Source of the DNA: an uncultured Oxalobacteraceae bacterium
Lineage (GTDB): Bacteria > Pseudomonadota > Gammaproteobacteria > Burkholderiales > Burkholderiaceae
Direction: 5' to 3'
NCBI GenBank assembly: GCA_946480015.1
Contig: CAMLIL010000046.1
Coordinates: forward strand, 1-42,751
DNA length: 42,751 bases
Below are positions 26,203 to 34,069 of the stretch, piece after piece. A program made the position numbers and the translations under genes. Position 1 is the first letter of the stretch, and every line of letters begins with the position of its first letter. The notes beneath the pieces were generated by a model, which worked only from the letters and a program-made list of their open reading frames with translations, did not search any database and had not been told where the DNA came from.

Positions 26203-26631
26203 ATGAAATTCATGATCATCGTGAAAGCCAGTCCCGAATCCGAAGCCGGCAAAATGCCGAGCGAAACCCTGCTCACCGAGATGGGAAAATTCAACGAAGA
26301 ACTGGTCAAGGCGGGCGTGATGCTGGCCGGCGAGGGCTTGCACCCGAGTTCGAAAGGGGCGCGCGTGCGCTTTTCCGGCAAGAACCGCACCGTGATCGAC
26401 GGCCCGTTCGGGCCGCCCAATGAGCTGATCGCCGGCTTCTGGCTGTTTCAGGTAAAGTCCAAGGAAGAAGCCATCGAATGGGTCAAGCGTTGCCCCAATC
26501 CGATGGAAAGCGATTCCGAGATCGAGATCCGTCAGGTCTTCGCGGCGGAAGACTTCGGCGCGGAATTCACTCCGGAACTGCGCGAGCAGGAAGACAAGCT
26601 GCGCCAGCAAATCCAGGCGCAGCAACAGTAA
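26203..26631 (+). CDS. YciI/DGPF-family protein
   Basis: 142 residues starting MKFMIIVKASPESEAG, with FNEELVKAGVMLAGEGLHPS, the eponymous VIDGPF and ELIAGFWLFQVKSKEEAIEW, the standard YciI (ferredoxin-like dimeric alpha-beta barrel) layout. The function of DGPF proteins is not established; they are the hallmark neighbours of ECF42 sigma factors. AGGAGAAA precedes the ATG at 26203. The C-terminal 15 residues are Gln/Glu-rich. Confidence 0.92.
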   Translation: MKFMIIVKASPESEAGKMPSETLLTEMGKFNEELVKAGVMLAGEGLHPSSKGARVRFSGKNRTVIDGPFGPPNELIAGFWLFQVKSKEEAIEWVKRCPNPMESDSEIEIRQVFAAEDFGAEFTPELREQEDKLRQQIQAQQQ

Positions 26632-26638
26632 ACGTGCT

Positions 26639-26656
26639 CCCCCGCGTTCGCGGGGG
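26639..26656. repeat. GC-rich intercistronic hairpin
   Basis: CCCCCGCG-TT-CGCGGGGG forms a perfect 8-bp stem between the YciI and GFA genes. No T-run follows, so it is more likely an mRNA-stability or partial attenuation element than a terminator. Confidence 0.6.
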
Positions 26657-26684
26657 GCGGCAGGATTTTTCAAGGGAGACGGCC

Positions 26685-27032
26685 GTGACATACAAGGGAA
26701 GCTGCCACTGCGGCAAAGTGGCGTATGAGGTGGAAGGCGAACTGAAGGGTGTGGTGGCGTGCAACTGCTCGATTTGCCAGCGCAAGGGCGCGCTGTACTG
26801 GTTCATGCCCCGCACTCAGCTCAAGCTCACCACCGATCCGGCCGCTTACAGCACCTACCAGTTCAACAAGCATGTGATCGAGCACCATTTCTGCAGCACC
26901 TGCGGCATTCATGCCTTCGGCGAAGGTGTCGGCCCGGGCGGTATGGAAATGGCGGCCGTCAACGTTAATTGTCTGGAGGGCGTCGATATTGCCGCGCTGC
27001 CCGTGCAGCACGTCGACGGCCGCTCCATGTAA
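26685..27032 (+). CDS. GFA/CENP-V family zinc-binding protein
   Basis: 115 residues: YKGSCHCGKVAYEVEG at the start, then CNCSICQRKG and HHFCSTCGIHAFG, the Cys pattern of glutathione-dependent formaldehyde-activating (GFA) domains, with two zinc sites of the CxC / CxxC type. GFA proteins may handle formaldehyde-glutathione or related adducts, but most are uncharacterised. GTG start at 26685 with AAGGGAGA upstream. Member of the ECF42 cluster. Confidence 0.9.
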   Translation: MTYKGSCHCGKVAYEVEGELKGVVACNCSICQRKGALYWFMPRTQLKLTTDPAAYSTYQFNKHVIEHHFCSTCGIHAFGEGVGPGGMEMAAVNVNCLEGVDIAALPVQHVDGRSM

Positions 27033-27053
27033 ATCCTGATAGTGGGAGAGTTT

Positions 27054-27812
27054 ATGCAGTATATGGTGCTACAACGCTCGGACGCGGACGCGCACGCGCC
27101 CTTGGCGGGCATGATCCTGCTGGAACCGGCCAGCGGTGCGGTGCGCCTGCACATCGAGCCGGGCCAGGTCGTCATTACCGACGGGCCGTTTGAGGACGGC
27201 CAAACCATCGCCGGTTTCGCCGTGATCGACGCCGCGTCGAAAGAAGAGGCACTGGCGCAGGTGAGCGGCTGGGCGCTGCCGGAAGGCGCCGAGCTGGAAG
27301 TGCGCATGAGCGGCTGCCCCGGCGGCTGCGCGGCCGTCCATGCTGCGGCGCCGGCTCATCTGCAGGCCACCCGCTATGCCATCCTGCTGCGTTCGAGCGA
27401 CGCGCTGGAAGCCGAAGCCGCGGTGCCGCAAGCCGTGCTGGACAGGCTCGACGCGCATAACGCCGTCGAAGCGCGCGCCGGCGTGCTGGTGGCGGCCGAT
27501 GGCTTGCGCTCGACCCACAGCGGCGCGCGCGTGCAAGTGGCCGCCGGCAAGCGTGCGGTGATCGATGGTCCGTTCACGGAAATTAAGGAACTGATCGCCG
27601 GTTACTGGATGATCCAGGTGCCCTCGCTGGAAGCGGCCATCGCCTGGGCGAAACGCAATCCTTACCCGAGCGGTCCGCGCGTCGACGTGGAAATTCGCGC
27701 CGTGCGCGAGCGCGCCGCGCCGGCCTTCACCTCCGACGTGCGCGCGGCCGAGCAGAGCATGCGCACGCAGCAGCTGGAGTCGGCAATGCGGGCCCAGCTG
27801 GCAGGCCGCTGA
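27054..27812 (+). CDS. Tandem YciI-domain fusion protein
   Basis: 252 residues made of two YciI/DGPF units: the first with VVITDGPFEDGQTIAGFAVID (about 40-60, motif region) and the second with AVIDGPFTEIKELIAGYWMIQ (about 165-185). They are joined by a Cys- and Ala-rich stretch (SGCPGGCAAVHAAAPAH). The first unit lacks the usual N-terminal strand and may be degenerate. The ATG at 27054 has GGGAGAG upstream. YciI domains normally dimerise, so the fusion may form an internal pseudo-dimer. The next gene, the sigma factor, starts two bases after its stop. Confidence 0.88.
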   Translation: MQYMVLQRSDADAHAPLAGMILLEPASGAVRLHIEPGQVVITDGPFEDGQTIAGFAVIDAASKEEALAQVSGWALPEGAELEVRMSGCPGGCAAVHAAAPAHLQATRYAILLRSSDALEAEAAVPQAVLDRLDAHNAVEARAGVLVAADGLRSTHSGARVQVAAGKRAVIDGPFTEIKELIAGYWMIQVPSLEAAIAWAKRNPYPSGPRVDVEIRAVRERAAPAFTSDVRAAEQSMRTQQLESAMRAQLAGR

Positions 27813-27814
27813 AA

Positions 27815-29083
27815 GTGCAGGTCCAGCGCGTCATCGATGCCGTGTGGCGCATGGAGTCGGGGCGCATCATCGGCGCGCTGGCGCGCATGCTGCGTGATGT
27901 CGGCATGGCTGAGGAACTGGCTCAGGATGCCGTGGTCGAGGCCATGGAGCGCTGGCCCGAGGGCGGCGTGCCCGACAATCCCGCCGCGTGGCTCATGGCT
28001 GTGGCCAAGAACCGCGCGCTGGACCGGCTGCGCCATCTCAAGCTGCAGAAAACCAAGGAGCCGGAGCTCACCTACGAGATCGAAACCTTGCTGCAGGATG
28101 CCGCGCCCGATCTCGACGCGGCCATCGACCAGGACATTGGCGACGATCTGCTGCGCCTGATCTTCGTGGCCTGTCACCCGGTGCTGGCCACGGAGGCGCG
28201 CGCCGCGCTGACCCTGCGCGTGCTGGGCGGCCTGACCACCGATGAAATCGCGCGGGCGTTTCTGGTGTCCGACGCCACCATGGCGCAGCGTATCGTGCGC
28301 GCCAAACGTACCTTGACGGAAGCGCGCGTGCCGTTCGAGGTGCCGCGCGGCGAGGAGCGGGTGGCCCGGCTGGGTTCGGTATTGCAGGTGATTTACCTGA
28401 TTTTCAACGAGGGCTATTCGGCCAGCGCGGGCAACGACTGGCTGCGGCCCGCACTGTGCGAGGAGGCAGTGCGGCTGGGACGCATCCTGGCCGAACTGGT
28501 GCCGGCGGAACCGGAAGTGCATGGGCTGGTGGCGCTGATGGAAATTCAGTCCTCGCGTGCGCGTGCGCGTGTCGGACCCAACGGCGAACCGGTACTGCTG
28601 CTCGACCAGGACCGCACGCGCTGGGACCAGTTGCTGATCCGGCGCGGACTGGCGGCGCTGGCGCGCGCGGAAACGCTGGGGCAGGGCTATGGGCCCTACG
28701 CCCTGCAGGCGGCGATTGCCGCCTGCCATGCACGCGCGCTCACGCCCGAACAGACCGACTGGCAGCGCATTGCCGCGCTCTATGATGGGCTTGCGCAACT
28801 GACGCCCTCGCCGGTGATCGAGCTGAACCGCGCGGTGGCCCTGTCGATGGCCTTCGGGCCGGCGGCCGGGCTGGAGCTGGTCGACGCGCTGGTCGAGGAA
28901 CCGGCGCTGAAGCACTACCATTTGCTGCCCAGCGTGCGCGGCGATTTGTTGTCGCGCCTTGGCCGCAAGCGCGAAGCGCGCGTTGAATTCGAGCGCGCCG
29001 CCGCGCTGACCAATAACGGGCGCGAGCGCGAACTGTTGCTGGCGCGCGCGCAGGCCTGTAGCGTGCCCGGTAGCGGCGCTTAA
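27815..29083 (+). CDS. ECF42-group RNA polymerase sigma factor
   Basis: 422 residues: region sigma2 (ESGRIIGALARMLRDVG, then AEELAQDAVVEAMERWP and NPAAWLMAVAKNRALDRLR), region sigma4 (ALTLRVLGGLTTDEIARAFL and MAQRIVRAKRTL), and a C-terminal extension of about 230 residues with LGSVLQVIYLIFNEGYSASAGND and TPR-like helices. This extension (DUF6596-type), together with DGPF genes upstream, defines the ECF42 group, which has no anti-sigma factor; the C-terminal part itself is thought to control activity. GTG start at 27815, two bases after the double-YciI stop. It is expected to transcribe its own cluster from the promoter at 25628. Confidence 0.93.
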   Translation: MQVQRVIDAVWRMESGRIIGALARMLRDVGMAEELAQDAVVEAMERWPEGGVPDNPAAWLMAVAKNRALDRLRHLKLQKTKEPELTYEIETLLQDAAPDLDAAIDQDIGDDLLRLIFVACHPVLATEARAALTLRVLGGLTTDEIARAFLVSDATMAQRIVRAKRTLTEARVPFEVPRGEERVARLGSVLQVIYLIFNEGYSASAGNDWLRPALCEEAVRLGRILAELVPAEPEVHGLVALMEIQSSRARARVGPNGEPVLLLDQDRTRWDQLLIRRGLAALARAETLGQGYGPYALQAAIAACHARALTPEQTDWQRIAALYDGLAQLTPSPVIELNRAVALSMAFGPAAGLELVDALVEEPALKHYHLLPSVRGDLLSRLGRKREARVEFERAAALTNNGRERELLLARAQACSVPGSGA

Positions 29084-29171
29084 AACCGCTCTCGTCAGTA
29101 CGGGCGGCGCCAATGATGTAAGCGAGTGTGTCATGCCGTGCGCGGCGGGCGAATTATGCTAACCTTTTCGC

Positions 29172-29732
29172 ATGCAAAAGCTCATCCGCACATCGCGTTT
29201 CGTGGCCGTTCTGTGCTGCGCCGTCCTGCTGGCTTCGTGCGCCAGCCTGGCCGGTCCACGCCAGGTCGAACTGCCCCTGGCCAAGCTGCAGGCCGGCATG
29301 GAACGGCGCTTCCCGCTCAATAACCGTCTCATGGAATTGTTCGACGTGCAACTGACCCGCCCGCAGGTGCGGCTGATGCCCGACACCAACCGCGTCGGCC
29401 TGGACCTGGATGCCGCGGTCGCCCCGCCGTTCCTGCGCCAGTCATGGCGCGGCAGCATGGGGCTGTCGGGCAGGCTGGTGATCGACATCCCACGCGGGGC
29501 CATCCTGATGGCCGAACCACGCGTCGAACGCTTCGCCATCGACGGTGTCGACGCGAGCCGCCAGCGCCAGCTCGAAAAGGCCGCCAATGTGCTGATGCAG
29601 CAGGTCGTCAGCGACATGCCGGTCTACAGTTTCAAGATGGAAGACCTGCGCTATGCCGGCATCCAGTTCGCGCCAACCCGCATCGCCACCACGCCATCAG
29701 GCCTGGTCGTCACGCTCGAACCCGTCAAATAA
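29172..29732 (+). CDS. DUF1439 (YceB-like) lipoprotein
   Basis: 186 residues with a lipoprotein signal (lipobox LLASC, Cys23) and a mature domain matching DUF1439: VELPLAKLQAGMERRFPL, VQLTRPQVRLMPDTNRVGLDLDAAVAPP and SGRLVIDIP, ending in VTLEPVK. Members are outer-membrane or periplasmic lipid-binding-like proteins of unknown function (E. coli YceB). The start at ATG 29172 is supported by the position of the signal sequence. It stands alone, 88 bases after the sigma-factor gene. Confidence 0.88.
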   Translation: MQKLIRTSRFVAVLCCAVLLASCASLAGPRQVELPLAKLQAGMERRFPLNNRLMELFDVQLTRPQVRLMPDTNRVGLDLDAAVAPPFLRQSWRGSMGLSGRLVIDIPRGAILMAEPRVERFAIDGVDASRQRQLEKAANVLMQQVVSDMPVYSFKMEDLRYAGIQFAPTRIATTPSGLVVTLEPVK

Positions 29733-29913
29733 CACTGCTGCCGGAACGCATTAGCACGGGAAAATGTGGTTGCTCCAATACAACGACTGTCGAGATTTAC
29801 AGCATTGCGGCGCCTGCATATTGGGCGCAAACTTGTGCCAACTCGTGTCGAGTTAGCGCGGCCCGCAACGGCTTGCGTTTGCTCAGACTCTGCAATGTTC
29901 CTCTAAAGTAATC

Positions 29914-30159
29914 TTGCCTTCAATCTTTAACGCGCTGCCTTTTGTGGGGGTCATCTTGGGAACGATACAGGAAAGTTTGCCGGACAAGGAAGCCAGTCCA
30001 GAGCCGCCCATCAGCGTGCCTGCACCGGTTTCGAAGCGACAGAGTTTGCCGCCGAAAGGGTCATGCTGGTACTGCGAAAAGCCGCTGGACAGTGTGCGCC
30101 GTTTCTGCGGCAAGGAATGCGCCGATGGCTTCGATGAAGAAGCCGAATACACCCGCTGA
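29914..30159 (+). CDS. Small protein with a C-terminal zinc-ribbon motif
   Basis: The frame from TTG 29914 gives 81 residues; a later TTG is also possible, so the start is uncertain. The C-terminal part CWYCEKPLDSVRRFCGKEC (C51-x2-C54-x10-C65-x3-C69) is a compact treble-clef or zinc-ribbon-like site followed by an acidic tail, and looks conserved rather than random. The N-terminal part is hydrophobic then Pro-rich. I do not recognise a named family. It lies between a lipoprotein gene and the convergent Hpt gene, with no operon partner. Confidence 0.5.
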   Translation: MPSIFNALPFVGVILGTIQESLPDKEASPEPPISVPAPVSKRQSLPPKGSCWYCEKPLDSVRRFCGKECADGFDEEAEYTR

Positions 30160-30183
30160 GATGGTTCAGCGGCCGCGCCAGCG

Positions 30184-30771
30184 CTACGTCGCCGTGCGTG
30201 TCAGCGCACCCAGTGCGCGTTCGTAATCGAAGTCGTTAACCGCCGCGGTGACTTGCCGTAGCGCCGGTTCACCGAGGATCACGCCCAGGCTGGCGGCATT
30301 TTCTTCCACCAGATCCACTGCGGCGCCGTCCCTGTTACGCAGTAATTCCATCAGCCGTGCCAGCAGCGCCGGGTCTTCCGGCAGGGCACGCGCTTGCCTG
30401 AAGCCCTGTCCGCTGCCATCGTCGAGCAGCACATCGAGCAGGCGCAGCACCTGCTCGAATTCGCTGTCGAGCGCGCGGATCAGTTCGCGCTGCTGCGGCG
30501 CGCCGGTGCGCAGCGCATGTTCGGCGGCGCTGGCCTGGGCATGCAGGCGGCCGGCGCCGATCATGCCGGCCGCGCCCTTGAGCGTGTGCGCCAGTAATTG
30601 CGCGCTGGCCAGGTCGCCCGTGTCGAAGGCGCGCTGCGCGGCCAGGGCGCCGGCGGCGTAATCTTTTCGAAAACGTTGCAGCATGCGGCGGTACAGATGA
30701 TGGTCGCCCATGACCCGCTCGAGTCCTTCGGCCACGTCGATGATGTCCTGCGAATGGTCGGGCTGCCGCAT
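30184..30771 (-). CDS. Histidine phosphotransfer (Hpt) domain protein
   Basis: 195 residues with an Hpt helical bundle in the first half: FRKDYAAGALAAQRAFDTGD followed by AQLLAHTLKGAAGMIGAGRL, in which His62 is the phospho-accepting residue (HxLKGxA motif). The second half is also helical but without a second Hpt motif. Hpt proteins relay phosphoryl groups between hybrid kinases and response regulators; no kinase or regulator gene lies near, so the partner is elsewhere. The gene is convergent with the zinc-ribbon ORF. Confidence 0.88.
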   Translation of the reverse strand: MRQPDHSQDIIDVAEGLERVMGDHHLYRRMLQRFRKDYAAGALAAQRAFDTGDLASAQLLAHTLKGAAGMIGAGRLHAQASAAEHALRTGAPQQRELIRALDSEFEQVLRLLDVLLDDGSGQGFRQARALPEDPALLARLMELLRNRDGAAVDLVEENAASLGVILGEPALRQVTAAVNDFDYERALGALTRTAT

Positions 30772-30843
30772 GCGCTTGCCGCTGTCGAATCGTCAATGGA
30801 TTAACGATAACAGATAGCGCGCCTGCCTGCCTGTTTGCGGCTG

Positions 30844-31788
30844 CTATTTTGTGGTGAACGACCAGCTCTGCTCGACCGCCACGCTATCGACCGTACCCTT
30901 GAAATTCACGTCGTAGGTGGTGCCGCTCTTGAGCACCGCCAATGGAATGATGGCGGCCGCCGAGCGCGGGGTGTGTTCGTCGCCGCTCGGGCTCAGCAGC
31001 TTGACGCTGAGCTGGCCGGCGCCGCGCGGCGCGACCGTAAAGCTGGTCACGGTGACGGTCGAGGTGATGTCGGCGTGCACGGAAATTGGATAGCCGACTT
31101 CGTTAACGCCTTTAGTGTCCACCGGGTCGGGTGTTTCGTTATCGGTGAAAAAATTCGTCGGCACCAGGGTCTGGTTGCTGAACGGCCAGTGGACCAGCGC
31201 GCCGCGGCCGATGCCGGGGGTGCTGCCGTCGGCGGCGGCGAAATCGGCCGTGAAATAGGTGTAGCCGGCGCTGGTGGTGGCCGCGCCCGTGCCGATCTCG
31301 GCGAACTTCGGCTCGAAGATGGCGAAGCGGTGGTAGATGGCCGTGATCAATTCCTCGGACATGAAGAAGCCGGACGAACTGGAGGTGGCGGAAATGACTT
31401 CGCCCGCATAGCCGCCGCCGCCGAACACATATTTGGCGGTTGCCAACCGGTCCTGGGTGCGCACGCCGGTAAAGCCGGGCATGCCCGCGGTTTGCTCGTG
31501 GGTCACCGTGTTGTTCAGCTTTTGATAGTCGGAATGGCCTTGAGCGGCGGTATCGATCAGCGCGTTGCGCGTCAACACCGGCATGCCGATCTGCGCGCGC
31601 CGGTAGTTGATCCACACCCTGCCATCGGTGGCGATATTGTTGGTCAATGCCGGCGCGCCCGGCTCGGTCGCCACCGGCGTCGAGGTCGATGCCGACGTCG
31701 CGCTCGATCCGCCGCCACCGCACGCGGCCAGCAACAAGGCGCTGGCCAGCGCCGTCATGGTCAAACGCCAAGGCCTGAAATTGGTCAT
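30844..31788 (-). CDS. CAP-domain lipoprotein
   Basis: 314 residues with a lipoprotein signal (ALLLAACGGGG; the lipidated Cys is near residue 23), a Ser/Thr linker, and a CAP/SCP-PR1 domain from about 50: NYRRAQIGMPVLTRNALIDTAAQGHSDY (region), VTHEQTAGMPGFTG, AGEVISATSS, and a C-terminal Ig-like region (TSTVTVTSFTVAPRGAGQLS) that could bind surface ligands. CAP domains bind lipids or carbohydrates in the cell envelope. AGGAGAG precedes the ATG at 31788. No operon partner; a promoter region of about 110 bases separates it from divergent pssA. Confidence 0.85.
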   Translation of the reverse strand: MTNFRPWRLTMTALASALLLAACGGGGSSATSASTSTPVATEPGAPALTNNIATDGRVWINYRRAQIGMPVLTRNALIDTAAQGHSDYQKLNNTVTHEQTAGMPGFTGVRTQDRLATAKYVFGGGGYAGEVISATSSSSGFFMSEELITAIYHRFAIFEPKFAEIGTGAATTSAGYTYFTADFAAADGSTPGIGRGALVHWPFSNQTLVPTNFFTDNETPDPVDTKGVNEVGYPISVHADITSTVTVTSFTVAPRGAGQLSVKLLSPSGDEHTPRSAAAIIPLAVLKSGTTYDVNFKGTVDSVAVEQSWSFTTK

Positions 31789-31898
31789 TTATTACTCTCC
31801 TGCACGGAAAATTATCAGCATCGATTCTAGGCGAATTCGCTGGCGCGTGAGCGCTGTTTCGTTTGCTTTTAGGGGGTAAACCGGCCTTTGCGGAGTAG

Positions 31899-31921
31899 AA
31901 TGACAAGACAATCTTGTCATT
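31899..31921. repeat. Perfect palindrome in the pssA leader
   Basis: AATGACAAGA (31899-31908), CAA, TCTTGTCATT (31912-31921): a 10-bp inverted repeat with a 3-base spacer immediately before the pssA start region. It is not followed by a T-run. It could be an operator for a dimeric regulator or an mRNA hairpin that masks the start. Confidence 0.75.
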
Positions 31922-31934
31922 CTTGCGAGGAAAT

Positions 31935-32714
31935 TTGAAACCAAGCCGACAGCGGCGCCTTGCGCGCGCCAAATTTGCCCTGCCGAGTTTTGTGACCTTG
32001 CTCTCGATTGCCTGCGGCTTCGGCAGCATCGTCATTTCCATCGATAACGCCCACGTCGGCGCACCCAAGGCCTATCAGATGGCCGCCATCCTGCTGGTGC
32101 TGGCCGGCGTGTTCGACGCCCTCGACGGCATGGTGGCGCGCATGACCGGCACCTCGTCCAATTTCGGCATGCAGCTCGATTCGATCGCCGACGTGATGAA
32201 CTTCGGCTGCGCGCCGGCCATGCTGCTGTACTGCTACGGTTTCGTCCAGCTGGGTGCCGGGCACCCGACCCTGGTCCGCATGGGCGGCCTGGCCTGCTTC
32301 ATCTTTGTCGCCTGCGGCGCGCTGCGGCTGGCGCGCTTCAACGTCAATGTGGGACGCACCGATCCGCGCTATTTCGTCGGCATGCCGATCACCGCCGGGG
32401 CCGCCTGCGTCGCCTCGGTCGTGGTGGCCTGGCCGACCCCGCCGCTGACCATGTTGCAAAGCTATGGCGTGATGCTGCTGATGGTGGCGGTCGGGACCCT
32501 GATGGTGTCGACCGTGCGCTTCCCCAGTTCCAAGCAGCCGAAAAGCGTCGGGCTGCTGGTGGCGGCCGCCGTCGCGCTGGCCTTGCTGGCGTGGCTGCAA
32601 AGCCGCTTCTTCGTGCTGTTCTTCCTGCTGTACGTGAGCGCCACCCTGCTGCTCAACATTGCATGGCAGATGGGCTGGCGCGGGATCGCCGCGCCCCGGG
32701 TCTACCACGACTGA
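31935..32714 (+). CDS. pssA: CDP-diacylglycerol-serine O-phosphatidyltransferase (type II)
   Basis: PssA makes phosphatidylserine, the precursor of phosphatidylethanolamine. The protein carries the CDP-alcohol phosphotransferase signature D-x2-DG-x2-AR-x8-G-x3-D-x3-D as FDALDGMVARMTGTSSNFGM then QLDSIADV, and about eight hydrophobic segments; it is the integral membrane form. The first residues are basic (LKPSRQRRLARAKFALPS). Two TTG starts compete: 31935 with GAGGA just upstream, and 31914 inside the palindrome. I prefer 31935 (259 aa). There is no ATG start. Confidence 0.93.
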   Translation: MKPSRQRRLARAKFALPSFVTLLSIACGFGSIVISIDNAHVGAPKAYQMAAILLVLAGVFDALDGMVARMTGTSSNFGMQLDSIADVMNFGCAPAMLLYCYGFVQLGAGHPTLVRMGGLACFIFVACGALRLARFNVNVGRTDPRYFVGMPITAGAACVASVVVAWPTPPLTMLQSYGVMLLMVAVGTLMVSTVRFPSSKQPKSVGLLVAAAVALALLAWLQSRFFVLFFLLYVSATLLLNIAWQMGWRGIAAPRVYHD

Positions 32715-32734
32715 TTTGCAACAGCCTCCAGGCG

Positions 32735-33046
32735 TCAAGCGAATTTGTCGAGCAGGGCGGCCAGCTTGGCCGCTGCCGCTTGCGCTTCGAGCAGATCGTC
32801 GGCATTGGCGCTTTGGGTCAACAGGCTACCTGACAGCAATTGCACGAAGCAGCGGTCGAGCGCCTTGCGCGCCGCCGCCATCTGCTGGGCCACCGCGTCG
32901 CAATCGCCGGGCCCGTCGGCCATCGCCAGCAATTTCTGCACCCCGCGCAATTGCCCTTCGATCCGCGCGAGGCGGTTGAGCAAGTCTTTCTTTTGCCGCG
33001 CCGTCAAGGCGCTGCCTTCGACCAGTTTGTAGCTGTTGTCGGACAT
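32735..33046 (-). CDS. CsoR/RcnR-family (DUF156) transcriptional regulator, atypical ligands
   Basis: 103 residues forming the usual three-helix CsoR fold: LLNRLARIEGQLRGVQKLLAMADGPGDCDAVAQQMAAARKALDRC (region of about 22-66), with the conserved Cys49 of the C-H-C copper site. At the position of the ligand His (25 residues on) there is Ser74, and at the second Cys (29 residues on) Gln78; instead a Cys66 occurs earlier. It therefore cannot bind Cu(I) like CsoR and may sense another signal, such as an electrophile or persulfide. It starts four bases after the aldo/keto reductase stop and is probably cotranscribed with it. Confidence 0.85.
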   Translation of the reverse strand: MSDNSYKLVEGSALTARQKKDLLNRLARIEGQLRGVQKLLAMADGPGDCDAVAQQMAAARKALDRCFVQLLSGSLLTQSANADDLLEAQAAAAKLAALLDKFA

Positions 33047-33050
33047 GATG

Positions 33051-33989
33051 TCAGGCGACCTCGCGGCCGCACGCCGCGCGCAGGATCGCGAACCAGTCGC
33101 TGCGCGCGAGGGTGAACTGGGTGCCGGCCACCGCCACGCCGATGGCTTCGATGCGGCTGCTGCCGGTCAGCGGCAGCGGGCGGCAGGGCAATTGCATGAT
33201 CCAGGCGAACACCACGCTGGCGAAGGGTTTGCCGAGCTGGTCGGCAATGCCCTTGATCACCAGGCGCAGGTTGTCGGCGTTGTGATCGCTGCCGCTGAAC
33301 AGGCGTCCACCGGCCAGCGGCGACCAGATCATCGGCGACACGCCCAGATCCTGCAGGCCGTCGAAGGTATCGTCGAACATCGGCGCCGTGTGCAGCGGGG
33401 AAAATTCGACCTGGTTGGTGCACAGCGCGATGCGCTTGTTCAGCGTGTCGAACTGATGGCGGGTGAAATTGGATACCCCGAAGTGACGCACCTTGCCGGC
33501 CTGGCGCAAGGCCTCGAACGCGGCGGCGATTTCGTCGAAGTCCATCAGCGGATCGGGGCGGTGAATCAGCAGCAGGTCGAGGTAGTCGGTCTGCAATTGA
33601 CGCAGCGATTCATCGACCGAGGCGGCGATATGGGCCGCGCTGGTGTCGTAATGCTTGATGGTGTGTTGGGGGCGCTGCGGCGAGACCAGCTTGATACCGC
33701 ATTTGCTGACCAGTTCGATCCGCTGGCGCAGCGAGGGTTGCAGCTTGAGCGCTTCGCCGAACAGGCATTCGACGCTGTAGCCGCCGTAGATATCGGCGTG
33801 GTCGAAACTGGTCACGCCCAGTTCGATGCACTGCTCGATGAAGGCCAGGCGCTGCTCGACCGTCATGCCCCACTCGCTCATGCGCCACATGCCGGCCACG
33901 ATGCGCGACAGGGTGAGCCCGGCGCTGGAGGTGGCAACGCGCGGGCAGGACAGGTCGGCGGGCAGGGCGAGGTGCATGTTGGCTTTCAT
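33051..33989 (-). CDS. Aldo/keto reductase (YdhF-like)
   Basis: 312-residue NADPH-dependent oxidoreductase of the TIM-barrel AKR family. The catalytic tetrad is visible: Asp and Tyr in SFDHADIYGGY, Lys in LVSKCGIK and His in DLLLIHRPDP; NADPH binding is supported by IWSPLAGGRLF and the C-terminal TGSSRIEAI. It resembles E. coli YdhF. The natural substrate is unknown, probably reactive aldehydes. It is encoded upstream of, and almost touching, the CsoR-like regulator, which may control it. Confidence 0.92.
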   Translation of the reverse strand: MKANMHLALPADLSCPRVATSSAGLTLSRIVAGMWRMSEWGMTVEQRLAFIEQCIELGVTSFDHADIYGGYSVECLFGEALKLQPSLRQRIELVSKCGIKLVSPQRPQHTIKHYDTSAAHIAASVDESLRQLQTDYLDLLLIHRPDPLMDFDEIAAAFEALRQAGKVRHFGVSNFTRHQFDTLNKRIALCTNQVEFSPLHTAPMFDDTFDGLQDLGVSPMIWSPLAGGRLFSGSDHNADNLRLVIKGIADQLGKPFASVVFAWIMQLPCRPLPLTGSSRIEAIGVAVAGTQFTLARSDWFAILRAACGREVA

Positions 33990-34069
33990 GGGGAGACGTT
34001 CTTTCGCCCCATTATAACGATCCTGCCGGGCGCGGCAGGCGCGCCCCTAGCTCGATCCTGTCTGAACGA

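Noticed and set aside
26639..26656. GC hairpin considered as an intrinsic terminator
   Set aside because: No T-run follows and the downstream gene has its own good ribosome binding site with no visible promoter.
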